From positions 1 to 64,000 of the forward strand of contig PKRJ01000013.1 of NCBI GenBank assembly GCA_017577365.1: a DNA stretch of 64,000 nucleotides, written 5' to 3'. This stretch comes from Gammaproteobacteria bacterium. Lineage in GTDB: Bacteria > Pseudomonadota > Gammaproteobacteria > Steroidobacterales > Rariloculaceae. The notes beneath the pieces were generated by a model that saw only the letters and a list, made by a program, of their open reading frames with translations, was not told the origin of the DNA and searched no databases. Position 1 is the stretch's first letter, and every line of letters starts with the position of its first letter. The position numbers and the translations under genes are program-made. Below, piece by piece: positions 29,082 to 38,020 of this stretch.

Positions 29082-29416
29082 CTGTGCTTCCTGGATGCGA
29101 TGAGAAGTCATTCGATACGCGGCACGCTACCGCTTCGAGAAATTTCCTTCCACTGTAGAGCTTTCGCGACGTCTCGGTTTCGCGACAGGTTCGGCGAAGA
29201 GTAGCCCGCGGGTAAGCTCCGCGACGGTGATCTGGTACCGGTTTCTCGCAGCGGTTCTCGGGGAGGGAAGCGGCGGCGTGCCGGCGGACAACGCGCGGTG
29301 CGCACTACAGGCCGCGAATCGAGACGCCCCTCATGTTCGACATTCGCCTCTTCGTGCCGCCGTGTGATCGCGTTAACGGTAGACCTTTCTTGACGTGCTC
29401 ATTATTCGCGGACGCC
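29082..29416. other. Divergent promoter region between the two halves of the exported cytochrome locus
   Basis: 335 bases separating two divergent operons, so both promoters should lie here. I see no conserved operator or riboswitch. A TTGACG hexamer at 29390-29395 is a possible -35 box for the rightward operon but has no good -10 partner before 29417; it would suit the alternative start at 29474. Nothing else supportable. Confidence 0.4.
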
Positions 29417-32068
29417 ATGATTACGTTGAATCGTCGGGCGGCGAGTCGTGACGGTGCGCGCCGCTCGGCCTCGATGCCGACGGCCCGTCTACTTCTCGTT
29501 GCGCTCGCGGGCGTCCTCGGCGCGTGCGGCGGGGGCAGCGACGGCAGCGTCGGCGTCGGCTCCGGGCAGCAGCCCGATCCCGTCGTGCTGGATTTCCCGA
29601 TCGCTTACACGAAGGGGCCGCTGCTCGACGAGAACATGCAGCCGTTCTCCAGCGATCTCCGCGAGCTGCTGCGGTTCAACGTGGGCACCGATCTTTATGT
29701 CCGCGACCGGGCATCGCCGAGCTCCGAGGACCGGAACGTGACGTTCGAGTTCACCCAGGGCCTGGGCGACGTGCAGGGCCTCGAGATCTCGGCGGACGGG
29801 ACGAAAGTGCTGTTCTCGATGCGCGGTCCGTTCGATCCGAATCTCGACGAGGACGAGCAGCCGACGTGGAACATCTGGGAATACGACATCCCGACCGGGA
29901 CGCTGCGCCGCCTGATCGAATCGGATCTCGTCGCCGAGGCCGGCCACGACCTTTTTCCGCACTATCTGCCGGACGGCCGAATCATCTTCTCGTCGACGCG
30001 CCAGCGGCAGGCGAAGGCTATCCTGATCGACGAGGGCAAGCCGCAGTTCGATGCGCTCGACGAGGACCGTAACGAGCCCGCGTTCGTGCTGCACGTGATG
30101 AACGCGGATGGCACGGACATTCGTCAGATTTCGTTCAATCAGAGCCATGACCTCGAGCCGACCGTGCTCGACGACGGCAGGATTCTATTCAGCCGCTGGG
30201 ATCGCGCGGGTCCGCGCAACGGGATCCATCTTTACAGAATGAATCCCGACGGCACGGAGCTCGAGCTGCTCTACGGCGCGCGGAGTCACGCGACCGGAAC
30301 GAACGGCGCCCAGATCCAGTTCGTCGGCGCGCGCGAAATGCCGGACGGGCGCGTGATGGCGATCGCGCGGCCGTTCGAGCATCCCGATCACGGCGGCGAC
30401 ATCGTCGTGATCGACGTGCGTTATTTCGTCGAGAACGAGCAGCCCACGGCGCCGAACGCCGGGCTCGCGGGACCCGCTCAGACGCAGGCGACGTCACACA
30501 TCGTGCGCACTGATATCGGTCCTTCGCCCGGCGGCCGATTCGCGTCGGCGTTTCCGCTATGGGACGGCACGGGACGCATCCTCACGACGTGGACGATGTG
30601 CCGTCTCGTCGACGGCGAGGGACGCATCGGCCCGTGCACCGAGGAAGCGCTCGCCGACCCGGAAGCGACGCCGGCGCCGCCGCTCTACGGCGTATGGATC
30701 TACGACCCGCGCGACGATACGCATCAGCCGGTCGTCGTCGGCGAGGAAGGCGTGATGGTCGGCGAGGTGGTCGCCGCGCAGCCGCGCGGCAATCCGCGCT
30801 ATATCCCGGATCTGATCGGTGATGCGGACCTGGTGGCCGAGAACGCCGGCATTCTGAATATCCGCAGCGTCTACGACGTCGACGGCGTCGATACCGCGAA
30901 TCCGGATATCGCGACGCTCGCGGATCCGTCGCAGACGAGCGCCGACGACAGGCCGGCGCGCTTCCTGCGCGTCGTCAAAGCCGTCTCGCTCCCCGACGAT
31001 GACATCGTCGATCTCGACGGCACGGCGTTCGGCCCGAACGCCCGTCTCGGGATGCGCGAGATCGTCGCGTACGCGCCGATCGAGCCGGACGGCTCGGTGC
31101 GCATCAAGGTGCCCGCGCAGGTGCCGCTCGCGATCGAGGTTCTCGACCGCTTCGGGCGACGCATCTCGGCGCCCCATCACAACTGGCTCCAGGTCATGCC
31201 GGGCGAGGAGCGGAAGTGCAATGGCTGCCATAACCCGAATAGCGCGCTTTCGCACGGACGCGCGGACGCGTTCGAATCTGTCTACGCCGGCGCCGAGTCG
31301 ACCGGCGTGCCGTTCCCCGGAACCGTCGCTTCGATCAGTCCCGATCTCGGCGAGACGATGGCCGAGGCGAGGACCCGCGTGGGGTGCCAGATCGACTGCG
31401 CCGCGGCGCTCAGGCCGTCGGTCGACCTGGTCTACGAGGACGTCTGGACCGATCCGGCGGCACGCGAGCCGGACGAGCCTATTTCACTCCGTTACGGTGA
31501 CCTGACGACCGAACCTCCCACGACCCTCGCCTGCATGAACGCGTGGACGCCGAATTGCCGCATCGTCATTCACTACGAGACGCACATCCATCCGCTTTGG
31601 AGCGTCCCGCGACAGATCCTCGACGCGGACGGCGTCACGGTGCTCGCGGATCACACCTGCACGCGGGGCGGCTGTCACGTCCCGCTCGACGACATGGGCC
31701 AGACGGCGGTCCCGGCCGCGCAGCTCGACCTTTCCGACGGCCAGTCGCCGGATCAGGCCGCGCATTTCAACGCGTATCGGGAGCTGCTCTTCGGCGACAA
31801 CGCGCAGGAGGTCGTGGACGGCGCGCTGCAGGATATTCGGATCGAGGTCGGAATCGACGAGAACGGTATTCCGATCTTCGCGACCGTGCCGGTGCAGCCG
31901 TCGATGAGCGCGGCGGGCGCGCGCGCCTCGGCGCGCTTCTTCTCGCGATTCGATGCGGGCGGCACGCACGAAGGTTTTCTCACGGATGCCGAGCTGCGCT
32001 TGATCGCCGAATGGCTCGACCTCGGCGCGCAGTACTACAACGATCCGTTCGCCGTGCCGCAGGACTGA
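29417..32068 (+). CDS. HzsA-like beta-propeller lipoprotein with canonical and CX4CH haem motifs
   Basis: An 883-aa lipoprotein (VALAGVLGACGGG lipobox). The first half has TolB/PD40-like propeller repeats (LEISADGTKVLFSM, YLPDGRIIFSSTRQ, LDDGRILFSRWDRAG, MNPDGTELELLYG). The middle resembles the domain of hydrazine synthase alpha subunit (HzsA) relatives (GSVRIKVPAQVPLAIEVLD, HHNWLQVMPGEE) and leads to CNGCH at 601-605. Near the C-terminus CTRGGCH (748-754) is a CX4CH motif able to bind haem in some cytochromes. No Shine-Dalgarno sequence is clear; ATG 29474 (MPTARLLLV) is an alternative that trims the signal. Hydrazine synthesis itself is not implied. Confidence 0.72.
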   Translation: MITLNRRAASRDGARRSASMPTARLLLVALAGVLGACGGGSDGSVGVGSGQQPDPVVLDFPIAYTKGPLLDENMQPFSSDLRELLRFNVGTDLYVRDRASPSSEDRNVTFEFTQGLGDVQGLEISADGTKVLFSMRGPFDPNLDEDEQPTWNIWEYDIPTGTLRRLIESDLVAEAGHDLFPHYLPDGRIIFSSTRQRQAKAILIDEGKPQFDALDEDRNEPAFVLHVMNADGTDIRQISFNQSHDLEPTVLDDGRILFSRWDRAGPRNGIHLYRMNPDGTELELLYGARSHATGTNGAQIQFVGAREMPDGRVMAIARPFEHPDHGGDIVVIDVRYFVENEQPTAPNAGLAGPAQTQATSHIVRTDIGPSPGGRFASAFPLWDGTGRILTTWTMCRLVDGEGRIGPCTEEALADPEATPAPPLYGVWIYDPRDDTHQPVVVGEEGVMVGEVVAAQPRGNPRYIPDLIGDADLVAENAGILNIRSVYDVDGVDTANPDIATLADPSQTSADDRPARFLRVVKAVSLPDDDIVDLDGTAFGPNARLGMREIVAYAPIEPDGSVRIKVPAQVPLAIEVLDRFGRRISAPHHNWLQVMPGEERKCNGCHNPNSALSHGRADAFESVYAGAESTGVPFPGTVASISPDLGETMAEARTRVGCQIDCAAALRPSVDLVYEDVWTDPAAREPDEPISLRYGDLTTEPPTTLACMNAWTPNCRIVIHYETHIHPLWSVPRQILDADGVTVLADHTCTRGGCHVPLDDMGQTAVPAAQLDLSDGQSPDQAAHFNAYRELLFGDNAQEVVDGALQDIRIEVGIDENGIPIFATVPVQPSMSAAGARASARFFSRFDAGGTHEGFLTDAELRLIAEWLDLGAQYYNDPFAVPQD

Positions 32069-32072
32069 CGAC

Positions 32073-32852
32073 GTGCGGTACGAGATCGGACGGCGACGGC
32101 TTCGAAGGGCGGCAAGAGCGCTCGTCGCGGCCGTGTTGCTGTGCGGAGCGGGCTTCGCACCGAGCGCGCTGGCCAAGCGGGGCGCCGTCGAGGTCGTCGT
32201 CGAGGATCCCTATCTCGAGCTTCATACCGGACCGGGACGCGGTTATCCGATCTTCTACGTCGCCGAGCGGGGCGAGACGGTCGAGGTGCTGAAGCGGCGC
32301 ACCGACTGGTTCCGCATTCGCATTCCGCGTGGGCAGGAGGGCTGGGTGCCCCTCGAGCAGATGCGCAGGACGCTCGGCCTCGACGGCGAGCCGTTCGACG
32401 TGCCGACCTTCGACGTCGCGGATCTCGCCGAGCGGCGCTGGGAAACGGGGGTGCTTTACGGCGACTTCGGCGGCGCGAACGTGATCTCGGTCTACGGCGC
32501 GTTCGGCATGACGCCGAATCTGTCGATCGAGCTTTGGCTCTCGCAGGCCCTCGGGCGCTTCTCCGACAGCAAGATCGCGAGCCTCGACATCGTGCACACG
32601 ATGTTCCCCGACCGCCGCTTCTCGCCGTATATCGCGCTCGGCGCGGGGGTCGTCGAAACGGATCCGAAAGCGACGCTCGTCGCCGCGACCGACCGCAGCG
32701 ACAACGCCGCGCACGCGGGGGCGGGACTCCGCGCGTATTTGGCCCGGCGCTTCGTGTTTCGCGCCGAGTACAAGACCTACGTCGTGTTCACGAGCCGCGA
32801 CGACAACGAGGAAATCAGAGAATGGAAAGCAGGCTTCTCGTTCTTCTTCTGA
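32073..32852 (+). CDS. SH3-domain outer-membrane beta-barrel protein
   Basis: A 259-aa exported protein. A signal peptide (AARALVAAVLLCGAGFAPSALA) is followed by a bacterial SH3 domain (about 38-98, LELHTGPGRGYPIFYVAERGE, WFRIRIPRGQEGWV) and a small eight-strand-type barrel ending in the aromatic GFSFFF, the C-terminal signature recognised by the Bam machine. The GTG start lies 4 bases after the stop of the previous gene. The SH3 domain may bind peptidoglycan and hold the barrel near the cell wall. It overlaps the next gene by 31 bases. Confidence 0.8.
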   Translation: MRYEIGRRRLRRAARALVAAVLLCGAGFAPSALAKRGAVEVVVEDPYLELHTGPGRGYPIFYVAERGETVEVLKRRTDWFRIRIPRGQEGWVPLEQMRRTLGLDGEPFDVPTFDVADLAERRWETGVLYGDFGGANVISVYGAFGMTPNLSIELWLSQALGRFSDSKIASLDIVHTMFPDRRFSPYIALGAGVVETDPKATLVAATDRSDNAAHAGAGLRAYLARRFVFRAEYKTYVVFTSRDDNEEIREWKAGFSFFF

Positions 32853-33475
32853 CGGTGCCGCTCGCGCTCGGGCTCGCGGGCTGCGGGAGACATCGCGTCG
32901 CCGCGGTCGACGCGGACGAGCCGCCCGTGATCGAGCCGAGAGTGGAACGGCGCGAGGTCGACGTCGCCGACATCGACACCGAGAACTTCGAGCTCGGCGT
33001 CTTCGCGGGCCAGATCAGCGTCGAGGATTTCGGCGTGAACACCGTGGGCGGCGTGCGATTCGCGTACCACGTGACCGAAGGTTTCTTCGTCGAGGCGGCG
33101 GCCGGGCGCGCCGACACCGAGCCGACGAGCTTCGAGCGGCTGAGCGGCGCTGCGCAACTGCTCACGGATTCGGAGAGAGAGTACACCTACTATAACGTTT
33201 CGCTCGGCTACAACATCTTGCCGGGCGAGACGTTCATCGGGCGCAACCGTGCGATGAACATGGCGCTTTATGTCATAGGCGGCGTGGGTAGCACGAAGTT
33301 CGCGGGCGACGATCGGTTCACGCTGAACTTCGGCATGGGGATGCGGCTGCTGCCGCTCGACTGGCTCGCCGTGCACGCGGACGTTCGCGATCACATCATG
33401 GATCTCGACGTGCTCGGCAGCCAGAAGACGGTGCACAACCTCGAGGCGCACGTCGGCGTGACGTTCTTCTTCTAG
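32822..33475 (+). CDS. Outer-membrane beta-barrel lipoprotein-like protein
   Basis: A 217-aa protein with a lipobox-type signal (LLTVPLALGLAGC, Cys about 21) and a barrel of the same family as its upstream neighbour without the SH3 domain: FELGVFAGQISVEDFGVNTV, YTYYNVSLGYNILPG, MGMRLLPLDWLAVHADVRDH and terminal VTFFF. Lipoprotein processing of a barrel protein is unusual; the Cys could be fortuitous and the signal a standard one. Start lies within the end of the SH3-barrel gene, so they are translationally linked. Confidence 0.75.
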   Translation: MESRLLVLLLTVPLALGLAGCGRHRVAAVDADEPPVIEPRVERREVDVADIDTENFELGVFAGQISVEDFGVNTVGGVRFAYHVTEGFFVEAAAGRADTEPTSFERLSGAAQLLTDSEREYTYYNVSLGYNILPGETFIGRNRAMNMALYVIGGVGSTKFAGDDRFTLNFGMGMRLLPLDWLAVHADVRDHIMDLDVLGSQKTVHNLEAHVGVTFFF

Positions 33476-33486
33476 CGAGGTGAGCC

Positions 33487-33990
33487 ATGCGGAAAACGAC
33501 GATGCTGGGGAAGATCATCGGGGCGGCGGCGAGCGTGCTGCTCGCGATCGGCGCGCATGCCGATGATGTCTCGGGGCCCGCGCCGAATTTCACGCTGAAG
33601 TCTCGCGACGGCGGCACGGTATCGCTCGAGGATTTCGCGGGCGACGTCGTGCTGATCAACTTCTGGGCGACATGGTGCGGGCCTTGCCGCAAGGAGATGC
33701 CGCATCTCGAGGCGCTTCATCAGCGCTACAAGAATCTCGGCTTCACGCTGCTCGGCATCAACGTCGAGGACGACACGAGAGGCGTCGAGAAGTTTCTGAA
33801 AGAAACGCCGGTCAGCTTCCCCGTGCTGCTCGATCCGGCGAACGAGGTCAGCGGTCTGTATCGAGTCGTCGCGATGCCGACGACCGTGATCATCGATCGC
33901 AACGGCCAGATGCGCTATATCCATCACGGCTACCAGTCCGGCTACGAGCATCAGTATCAGGCTCAGATCAGGGAGCTGTTGCGAGAATGA
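33487..33990 (+). CDS. TlpA/ResA-type periplasmic thioredoxin
   Basis: A 167-aa protein with a signal peptide (about 1-25) and a thioredoxin fold carrying CGPC at 64-67 in NFWATWCGPCRKEMP and the cis-proline segment VVAMPTTVIID. Proteins of this type reduce disulfides, often to free haem-binding cysteines or to protect Cys-rich partners. It precedes, with a four-base overlap, the DUF4266 lipoprotein that ends in Cys-Gly-Cys, and follows genes for exported haem proteins, so its clients are probably these. GAGGTGAGCC precedes the start. Confidence 0.92.
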   Translation: MRKTTMLGKIIGAAASVLLAIGAHADDVSGPAPNFTLKSRDGGTVSLEDFAGDVVLINFWATWCGPCRKEMPHLEALHQRYKNLGFTLLGINVEDDTRGVEKFLKETPVSFPVLLDPANEVSGLYRVVAMPTTVIIDRNGQMRYIHHGYQSGYEHQYQAQIRELLRE

Positions 33991-34247
33991 CGAGCCGTTC
34001 GCTGCAATCGGCACGGCGCGGCCCAACGGCCGCCGCGGCCGTGCTCGCGGTGCTCGCGACGTTGCTGCTCGGCGGTTGCGCGGTCGAGCCGTGGGTGAAA
34101 CCTTACGAGCGCGACCGCATCGCCGATCCGATCATGTCGTGGGATCGCGATCCGGTCTCGAGCGCCTATCTCCATCACGTCTACGAAGCGCGTGAAGGCG
34201 CGCGAGGCGCGACGGGTAGCGCCGGAGGCGGCTGTGGCTGCAATTAG
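33987..34247 (+). CDS. DUF4266 small lipoprotein with C-terminal Cys-Gly-Cys
   Basis: An 86-aa protein with a lipobox (LLLGGC, Cys31), the DUF4266 core MSWDRDPVSSAYLHHVYEARE, a Gly-rich spacer and the ending GGGCGCN (Cys83 and Cys85). The CGCN ending is characteristic of the family. The free thiol pair looks suited to metal binding, covalent cofactor attachment, or a disulfide handled by the neighbouring TlpA. Members regularly neighbour DUF3570 barrels. Start overlaps the TlpA stop. No function has been established to my knowledge. Confidence 0.85.
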   Translation: MTSRSLQSARRGPTAAAAVLAVLATLLLGGCAVEPWVKPYERDRIADPIMSWDRDPVSSAYLHHVYEAREGARGATGSAGGGCGCN

Positions 34248-35397
34248 CCGCGGATCGCTACCGCGTCGTGCAGCCGCTGTGCTCGCGGCGTGCGCGGCGG
34301 CGCTGTCGTGCGCGGTGCGCGCCGGTGTGCTTCCCGAGGATCGTGCGGATCTCCTTTATCACTCGTACGATGGCGGCGGCGTGACGATCGACGGCCCGTC
34401 GCTCCTCGTGCGCAAACAGTTCGCGGACAAGTTTTCGGCGTCGGCGAACTATTACGTCGACCGCGTGACGAGCGCCTCGATCGACGTCGTGACGACCGCG
34501 AGCCCGTATACCGAGGAGCGCACGCAGTACTCGCTCGGGCTCGACTACCTGCACGATCGGTGGCTGCTGAACCTGGGCTACACGTCGAGCGAGGAGAACG
34601 ACTATTCGGCGTCGACCTTCAGCGTCGGCGTGAGCCAGGACTTTTTTGGCGACCTCACGACGCTGTCGCTCGGCTACAGCCTCGGCAAGGACGAGGTGGG
34701 GCGCCGCGGCGATTCGATCTTCAAGGATACCGTCGAGCGTCAGCAGTACCGCATCGGGCTCTCGCAGATCCTGACACGGAATCTGATCGTCGGGTTGTCG
34801 TTCGAGACGATCACCGACGAAGGCTTTCTCAACAATCCGTACCGTCAGGTCCGCTATATCGACGAGACGAGCCCGCTCGGCTACGCGTACGAGCCGGAGG
34901 TTTATCCGCGCACAAGGACGAGCGATGCGGCCGCGTTCCGGTTGCGTTATCACCTGCCGTATCGCGCGGCGTTGCACGGCGAGTACCGCTGGTACACGGA
35001 TAGCTGGGATATCGGCGCCGATACCTTCGAGCTCGGCTACACGCATCCGCTCGACGGCGGCTGGATCCTCGAGGCGAAGGTCAGGCTCTATTCGCAGACC
35101 GCGGCCTCGTTCTACGAGGATCTCTTCCCGCGCTCGCGGTTCCAGAACTTCATGGCGCGCGACAAGGAGCTCAGCACCTTCGACAGCCGCACGATTAGGA
35201 TCGGCGCGAGCTACGACGTGCTGCGCGGCGGTTGGAAATTCGTCGATCGGGGCACGGTCAACATCGCGTACGACCGCATCCGGTTCGACTACAAGGATTT
35301 CCGCGATCTTCGCGTGACGGGCGTGCCGCCGGGCCAGGAGCCGCTCTACGGCTTCGACGCGAACGTCGTGCAGGTGTTCGTGTCGTTCTGGTTCTGA
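34234..35397 (+). CDS. DUF3570 outer-membrane beta-barrel protein
   Basis: A 387-aa protein with a signal peptide (PRRAAAVLAACAAALSCAVRA) and a barrel of alternating aromatic strands: FSASANYYVDRVTSASIDVV, TEERTQYSLGLDYLHDRWLL, AALHGEYRWYTDSWDIGADT and terminal VFVSFWF. The GTG at 34234 is chosen because GGAGG sits five bases upstream and the signal peptide then starts correctly; it overlaps the DUF4266 gene by 14 bases. DUF3570 proteins are coded with DUF4266, TlpA and often ApbE; they are proposed outer-membrane partners. It ends the rightward operon. Confidence 0.88.
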   Translation: MAAISRGSLPRRAAAVLAACAAALSCAVRAGVLPEDRADLLYHSYDGGGVTIDGPSLLVRKQFADKFSASANYYVDRVTSASIDVVTTASPYTEERTQYSLGLDYLHDRWLLNLGYTSSEENDYSASTFSVGVSQDFFGDLTTLSLGYSLGKDEVGRRGDSIFKDTVERQQYRIGLSQILTRNLIVGLSFETITDEGFLNNPYRQVRYIDETSPLGYAYEPEVYPRTRTSDAAAFRLRYHLPYRAALHGEYRWYTDSWDIGADTFELGYTHPLDGGWILEAKVRLYSQTAASFYEDLFPRSRFQNFMARDKELSTFDSRTIRIGASYDVLRGGWKFVDRGTVNIAYDRIRFDYKDFRDLRVTGVPPGQEPLYGFDANVVQVFVSFWF

Positions 35398-35400
35398 AGC

Positions 35401-36600
35401 CTACCAGCGGAAGAGGCGCACCGCGGTCCCGCGCTCGTAGACCTCGGGACCGCGCGGCAGCTCGACGAAGCCGTCCGTGCCCGCGAGCGTGATGAAGTCG
35501 CCGGAGGTGTTCGTCGGCCGCGGCTCCGCGGCGAGCACGCCGTCCGGCCGCGATTCGAGCACGACGGGCATGAAGAGGCCGAGGCGCGCCGGCATGCGGA
35601 CGTCGGCGGTCAATACCGCGTGCTCGACGCGATAGGGCGCGAGCCCGAGCGACTTCCGAAGCGCCGGCAGCACGTAGCGGGTCGTGCAGACGAGCGCCGA
35701 GACCGGGTTCCCGGGCAGCGCGAAGACCGGCTTCCCCTCGCGTGCGATGCCGAACCACATCGGCCGGCCCGGCCGCTGCTCGATCTTATGGAACACGAGC
35801 TCGACGGCGAGCCGCTCGAGCACCGCGGGAACGAAATCGAACTGGCCCATCGACACGCCGCCGGAAAGGATCAGCATGTCGTGCTCCTCGTGCAGGCGGC
35901 CGATCTCGTCGAGCAGCACACGCTCGTCGTCGGGCAGCCGGGCTCGCGTGACCGTGCCGAGCCGGTGCCGTGTCAGTGCCGTCTCGATCGCACGATCGTT
36001 GCAGGAGCGAATCTGATGCGGAGCGATCGGCTCGTCGACGTCGACGAGCTCGTCGCCGGTCGAGATCACCGCGACGCGCGGCAACGCGGCGACGGCGACT
36101 TCCGCTTTGCCCGCACTTGCGAGCACCGCCATCTCGGGGCCGCCGATCACCGTCCCGCGGCGGAGCACGACGCTGCCCGCGCGGCGGTCGCTGCCTTGCG
36201 GGTGCACGAACTGACGCTCCGCGACCTCGGCGCTCTCCGAGACTTCCGCCTCGTCGCCGCGGCGCTGGATCCGCTCGACGGGGATCACGGTATCGCAGCC
36301 GCGCGGCAGCATCGCGCCGGTCATGACCTCGATGCACTCGCCCGGCGCCTGCCGATCGAGCGCCGGCGCCCCCGCAGCTTGCGTGCCGCGGACCTTGAAT
36401 CGCCGGATCCCGCTCGCGAAATCGCGATAGGCGATCGCGATACCGTCCATCGTCACGCGGTCGAACGGCGGCTGGTCGCGCTCCGCGTGCACGTCCTCGG
36501 CGAGGACCCTTCCGCTCGTGCGGACGAGCGGCTCGCGCACGACGGGAGCCTGCGCCATGCGCGCGAGGATCAGACGTTCCGCATCGGCGATCTCGGTCAT
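35401..36600 (-). CDS. moeA: Molybdopterin molybdenumtransferase MoeA
   Basis: A 399-aa MoeA that inserts molybdate into adenylated molybdopterin. Typical motifs are PPFDRVTMDGIAIAYRDF near 45, AGECIEVMTGAMLPRGCDTV near 85, VAVISTGDEL near 180, SGGVSMGQFDFV near 265 and FALPGNPVSALV near 305. The start at 36600 gives the usual N-terminus. It is convergent with the DUF3570 barrel and divergent from a TPR gene. It stands 13 kb from the moaA-moaB group, so Moco genes are split in this genome. Confidence 0.95.
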   Translation of the reverse strand: MTEIADAERLILARMAQAPVVREPLVRTSGRVLAEDVHAERDQPPFDRVTMDGIAIAYRDFASGIRRFKVRGTQAAGAPALDRQAPGECIEVMTGAMLPRGCDTVIPVERIQRRGDEAEVSESAEVAERQFVHPQGSDRRAGSVVLRRGTVIGGPEMAVLASAGKAEVAVAALPRVAVISTGDELVDVDEPIAPHQIRSCNDRAIETALTRHRLGTVTRARLPDDERVLLDEIGRLHEEHDMLILSGGVSMGQFDFVPAVLERLAVELVFHKIEQRPGRPMWFGIAREGKPVFALPGNPVSALVCTTRYVLPALRKSLGLAPYRVEHAVLTADVRMPARLGLFMPVVLESRPDGVLAAEPRPTNTSGDFITLAGTDGFVELPRGPEVYERGTAVRLFRW

Positions 36601-36678
36601 TCCCGTGCTTCTTTCCGGTAACGCTACGTTCGTGAAACAGGCGACGATGCTATAATCGGCCGCAGGAGGCAACCCGCA

Positions 36679-37119
36679 ATGGGGCGCTTGCTTCTCGGCA
36701 TCATTGCCGCGCTCATCGCCGCTTCGACCTGGGCTCAATCCGAAAGCCGCACGGTCGTGGGCCAACGCCATCCTCTACTCGCCGACGGCGCCGACGCCAT
36801 CCGTGCCGGCTCGTACGATGAAGGCATCCGCCTTACGACGCTCGGCCTCGAGACCGAGTCCGTCACGAGCTCGGATCGCGCCGCCGCCCTTTCCAACCTG
36901 TGCGCCGCCTATGCCGGGAAAGGCGACGCCGACAAGGCGATCGAGCATTGCAACGCTTCGATCGAGCTTGGCGGCCGAAACTGGCGTGCGTACAGCAACC
37001 GTGCGTATGCGTACTGGCTCAAAGGTATGTACGACGAAGCCGCTCGAGACATCGAGGTCGCGGCGCAGCTGGCGCCCGAGGCAAGACAGGTCGCGCAGAT
37101 CCGCGGCATGATCAACTAG
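36679..37119 (+). CDS. Exported TPR protein
   Basis: A 146-aa protein with a signal peptide (RLLLGIIAALIAASTWAQ) and about three tetratricopeptide repeats (GADAIRAGSYDEGIRLT, ALSNLCAAYAGKGDADKAIEHC, AYSNRAYAYWLKGMYDEAARDIEVA). GCAGGAGG precedes the ATG at good distance. It is divergent from moeA and followed by a TonB-type protein. A protein-protein scaffold in the periplasm is the likely role. Confidence 0.85.
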   Translation: MGRLLLGIIAALIAASTWAQSESRTVVGQRHPLLADGADAIRAGSYDEGIRLTTLGLETESVTSSDRAAALSNLCAAYAGKGDADKAIEHCNASIELGGRNWRAYSNRAYAYWLKGMYDEAARDIEVAAQLAPEARQVAQIRGMIN

Positions 37120-37163
37120 CGCCGACTCGCGCCGAACGTCACGATCGAGGATCGAAGATAACC

Positions 37164-38000
37164 GTGGGCCGCAGCAGCATCGATCGTCGTGCCGGGGGCG
37201 TGGGACGTCTGTTGCGTGCCGCGCGCGCCATGGCCGTGCCGGCCGCCATGCTTGCCGCGTTCGCGTTCCACGTGACGCCGAAGGCGGTAGCCTCGAGCTC
37301 GACCCTTCGCTTATTGCCGCATGCAGTGGTCGCGGCGACATTCGCTGCGGGCGGCGAGCGCGCGAAGGCACAGGGGGAAGCGCGCAGCCGGAGGGGCCGC
37401 GTCGATCCGATCGGCGTCTGGCATTGCCTGATGTTCGGTCGGGATGGGGAGCAACGTTTCTATCTCGCGCTCGACTCCGACGGAGGCGCCCGGATCGCCC
37501 GGGTCACCGAGGCGCTCGAGGGCCGTTGGACCGCGGTCGGTGAATGGCGCCGCGTGTACGGGCGCTTCGAGCTCGAGGATCGTGCGAACGCGCGCCGGTT
37601 CATTGCCGACCTTCGTGCCGAGACGCTCGGCGGCCGCTGGATGGCAACGATCTACGAAGGCGGCTGGTGGTGCGCGCCGGTCGACGGCGTCGCGCCGCAC
37701 GACGAGAAGCCGCCGCCCGCACGCGGATTGATGGAAGCGCTCGTACCCGCCATTATTGCGGGGCCGAATTATCCGCGGCAGGCAGTAAGGGAAGCCAAGG
37801 AAGGACGGGCAGTCAGTTGCTTCATCGTCGACGGTCGGGGGGAGATCAGTCGGCCCGGCATTATCGAGCTGACGGACGAAGTTTTCCGCGAGGCGACGCT
37901 CGGTGCCGTCGCCCGGTCGCGCTTTCGGAGTCGCGGCGATGACAGTGCACCGATGCCTGCCTGTCGCAGCTTCAAGTACGAGCTGCGCATCGCCGGTTGA
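37164..38000 (+). CDS. Exported protein with C-terminal TonB/TolA-like domain
   Basis: A 278-aa protein whose first 70 residues form a long signal or anchor (MAVPAAMLAAFAFHV). The middle (about 80-180, PIGVWHCLMFGRDGEQRFYLAL and GRWMATIYEGGWWCAPVDGV) has no recognised family. The last 80 residues (PNYPRQAVREAKEGRAVSCFIVDGRGEISRPGI) match the energy-transducer TonB C-terminal domain. The GTG start at 37164 follows a GAGGATCGAAGA stretch; ATG 37230 is possible. It might link envelope processes to membrane energy, but there is no ExbBD nearby. Confidence 0.7.
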   Translation: MGRSSIDRRAGGVGRLLRAARAMAVPAAMLAAFAFHVTPKAVASSSTLRLLPHAVVAATFAAGGERAKAQGEARSRRGRVDPIGVWHCLMFGRDGEQRFYLALDSDGGARIARVTEALEGRWTAVGEWRRVYGRFELEDRANARRFIADLRAETLGGRWMATIYEGGWWCAPVDGVAPHDEKPPPARGLMEALVPAIIAGPNYPRQAVREAKEGRAVSCFIVDGRGEISRPGIIELTDEVFREATLGAVARSRFRSRGDDSAPMPACRSFKYELRIAG

Positions 38001-38020
38001 CCACGGCTAGCCCCACGACG

